Shown piece by piece: positions 62,455 to 64,000 of a DNA stretch of 64,000 nucleotides. Position numbers and translations under genes: made by a program. How positions within the stretch are numbered: the first letter of the stretch is position 1; the number at the start of each line of letters is the position of its first letter. Below the pieces are notes generated by a model. That model saw nothing but the letters and a program-made list of their open reading frames with translations, had not been told where the DNA came from and did no database searches. This stretch comes from Nocardiopsis listeri NBRC 13360 (GTDB taxonomy: Bacteria > Actinomycetota > Actinomycetes > Streptosporangiales > Streptosporangiaceae). Where the stretch lies: NCBI RefSeq assembly GCF_001570765.1, contig NZ_BCSH01000039.1, positions 1 to 64,000 on the forward strand, given 5' to 3'.

Positions 62455-63312
62455 GTGTCGGTAGGCAGCCCGATGGTCGCCAGGCTCGGCCTGGCCAACT
62501 TCCTGAAGGAGGCACGCGGCAAGCGTTCCTCCGCCGAAGCCGCTGCGGTCGCCGGGTTCAGCAAAGCCACCTTGTCGCGTGTGGAACGCGGAGAGACCAC
62601 CATCTCCCCAGGGGACGCGCGCCTCCTCATGTCGCACTACGGCGTATCAGTGGACTTGGTCGAGTCGTTCGCGGACTTGGCGTACGCGGCCAAGCAACCG
62701 GGCTGGTGGCAGCGCTACAAGTCAGCCCTGCCCGACTGGTTCAGCCTGTTCGTCGGCGTCGAGACAGCGGCGCACCGAATCCGCACCTACGAACCCGAGT
62801 GGATCCCCGGCATCCTCCAGACCCCCGAGTACTCGCGCGCCATCATCGAGAAGGGCGTGCAGGTACACGACTCCGAGGAACTGATCCTGGAGTCGGTCAA
62901 CTTCCGACAGCGCCGACAAGAGAAGCTCACCGGGGAGAGCCCAGCTGGTTTCGATGCGGTCATCAACGAAGCAGCTCTCCACCGACAAGTCGGAGGTCCC
63001 GAAGGGCACCGGGCACAACTCGCCTACCTGATCGATTTGAGCCGGTACGAGAACATCGATATCCGGGTGCTCCCCTTCACCTCCGGCGCTCACGCGGCCA
63101 GTTATGGGTCCTTCGTCCTCCTCGACTACTCAGTTGTCGGCAAGGATTACGCCCTTGCCTACATCGAATACTCCGCTGGCGCCATCTACTTAGAAGCCGA
63201 AGAGGAAGTCTCTATGCACAGGAAGATGTTCGACAGCCTGTGGAAGGACGCGGCCCCGAGCACTGAAACAGAGAGTCTCATCAAGGCCGCGATCCAGCGG
63301 ATCAGCGACTAA
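62455..63312 (+). CDS. XRE regulator with DUF5753 domain (Scr1-like)
   Basis: 285 residues. HTH: LANFLKEARGKRSSAEAAAVAGFSKATLSRVERGE; then the DUF5753 effector domain with YEPEWIPGILQTPEYSRAII, RRQEKLTGE, VINEAALHRQVGG and IDIRVLPFTSGAHAASYGSFVLLD. The family is related to the BldB/Scr1 regulators and pairs with DUF397 proteins as a regulator/partner couple. GTG 62455. The DUF397 gene begins 22 bp downstream. Confidence 0.92.
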   Translation: MSVGSPMVARLGLANFLKEARGKRSSAEAAAVAGFSKATLSRVERGETTISPGDARLLMSHYGVSVDLVESFADLAYAAKQPGWWQRYKSALPDWFSLFVGVETAAHRIRTYEPEWIPGILQTPEYSRAIIEKGVQVHDSEELILESVNFRQRRQEKLTGESPAGFDAVINEAALHRQVGGPEGHRAQLAYLIDLSRYENIDIRVLPFTSGAHAASYGSFVLLDYSVVGKDYALAYIEYSAGAIYLEAEEEVSMHRKMFDSLWKDAAPSTETESLIKAAIQRISD

Positions 63313-63334
63313 AAGCAATCACTTGGATGGTGAC

Positions 63335-63523
63335 ATGAAGTCCTTTGAAGACCCTGCCTCATTGACGTGGCACGTCTCCTCGTACACAGGAGCTCAAGGC
63401 AACTGTGTCGAGGTTTCCGAGAGCCGAAACGTTCTGATCCGCGACACCAAGAACCGCGAACGAGGCCATCTCACCTTCGGTCCTACCGAGTGGTCCGGTC
63501 TACTGAGCACTCTTCGGCACTAG
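63335..63523 (+). CDS. DUF397 protein (Scr2/BldB-like partner)
   Basis: 62 residues: WHVSSYTGAQGNCVEVSESRNVLIRDTKNRE and TFGPTEWSGLLSTLR are the DUF397 signature. In Streptomyces the DUF397 partner inhibits the cognate XRE regulator (Scr1/Scr2 model). ATG 63335 (TTG 63323 also in frame). Confidence 0.9.
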   Translation: MKSFEDPASLTWHVSSYTGAQGNCVEVSESRNVLIRDTKNRERGHLTFGPTEWSGLLSTLRH

Positions 63524-63559
63524 CACGACCGGGTATCTCAAAACCGACCGGACACTCCC

Positions 63560-64000
63560 TCAGCGCGGGGGGATGTTGTGCGTGAGCCGGAACATGTTCT
63601 GGCCATCGACCTCCGACTTCACCGACACCAGACGTTCGTACGCCTGGGGGTCGTACGCACGCCGGACGTCGGCCGGATCCGCCTCGTCGCCGGACAGGAA
63701 GTTGACGTAGGCACCGCCGGTGCTCCACGGTTCCATCGCCCCGATGAGCAGGTCCGCGTAGGCGCGCACCTCCTCCTCACGCTCGGGCGGCGCGACCCCG
63801 ATGGTGAAGAACGTGAAGGCGGCGTCGCGATGCCCCACCGCGCTGGGCACTTCGGGTTCCCGCCCCAGGGCACCCCCGAGTTGCCGCACCTCCACCAAGG
63901 CCATCGGCGAATCCGACCCGGCTCCGGCCAGGGCGATCATCGTCTCGATGGCCCGGTCCGGCAACCCACCCAGGAGACCGGTCCGCTCATAGGCCGGGAT
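63560..64000 (-). CDS. FAD-linked oxidoreductase (berberine-bridge type), C-terminal part
   Basis: The last 146 residues of a leftward gene whose start lies beyond the window edge. AYVNFLSGDEADPADVRRAYDPQAYERLVSVKSEVDGQNMFRLTHNIPPR is the BBE C-terminal motif that closes the flavin pocket in the VAO/BBE family of secreted or cytoplasmic oxidases. The frame stays open through base 64000. Substrate unknown; such enzymes are often sugar or alkaloid oxidases, or secondary-metabolite tailoring enzymes. Confidence 0.9.
   Translation of the reverse strand: MPAYERTGLLGGLPDRAIETMIALAGAGSDSPMALVEVRQLGGALGREPEVPSAVGHRDAAFTFFTIGVAPPEREEEVRAYADLLIGAMEPWSTGGAYVNFLSGDEADPADVRRAYDPQAYERLVSVKSEVDGQNMFRLTHNIPPR

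Overview
The window is very GC-rich, with G or C at most third codon positions, GTG and occasional TTG starts, and dense gene packing. It carries several markers of filamentous Actinobacteria: a complete conservon (cvnABCD plus two P450s), XRE/DUF397 and anti-sigma-like ATPase pairs, DUF3263 and DUF1918 proteins, an actinobacterial XPB helicase with its partner, an R2-like ligand-binding oxidase and a CIRCE-controlled solo groEL. Overall style fits a Nocardiopsis/Streptomonospora-like member of the Streptosporangiales; this placement is inference from gene content. No rRNA, tRNA, IS element, prophage or CRISPR array was seen.

Layout. 0-9 kb: cold-shock protein, a HAAS-domain membrane protein, then a rightward DNA-repair block (XPB-associated WYL-like protein, three small Pro-rich two-helix membrane proteins, XPB helicase) and an R2lox oxidase with every metal ligand and the Val-Tyr crosslink pair intact. 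9-14.5 kb: a LURP-one/scramblase-like protein coupled to a zeta-type kinase, two NUDIX enzymes, a Phd/RelE pair with an unusually long overlap, a Uma2 nuclease and a methyltransferase. 14.5-20 kb: groEL with two CIRCE operators, a MoaD/ThiS sulfur carrier ending in Gly-Gly-Cys, and threonine synthase under a clear SAM-I riboswitch. 18.6-25 kb: trehalose genes otsA and otsB surrounding a GrpB-fold protein, a frameshifted methyltransferase, a subtilisin-fold membrane protein that has lost its whole catalytic apparatus, and a DUF3263 protein. 25-29.5 kb: orphan argJ and a TetR/DHA2-efflux pair with two matching palindromes between them.

29.6-37 kb is a whole phosphotransferase pathway in one place: EI, HPr, mannitol-type EIIA, EIIB and EIIC as separate proteins, a zinc polyol dehydrogenase, 1-phosphofructokinase and a DeoR regulator. 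37-50 kb holds an acyl-CoA ligase, two short-chain dehydrogenases, MFS genes (one truncated), a nitronate monooxygenase, a penicillin acylase-family enzyme, a LysE exporter, a formaldehyde dehydrogenase and two gene remnants. 50.3-55.7 kb is the conservon, six genes that all overlap, so they are probably translationally coupled; its second P450 lacks a canonical ExxR motif.

56.3-64 kb is an accessory stretch: a NUDIX enzyme, an FAD monooxygenase, a lipoprotein hydrolase, then a three-gene XRE regulator / ImmA-IrrE protease / PIN nuclease operon behind a palindromic operator (the best candidate for an undescribed toxin-antitoxin or defence-like module), an anti-sigma-like ATPase with a small membrane partner divergent from an XRE-DUF5753/DUF397 pair, and the C-terminal end of a berberine-bridge-type oxidase cut by the window edge.
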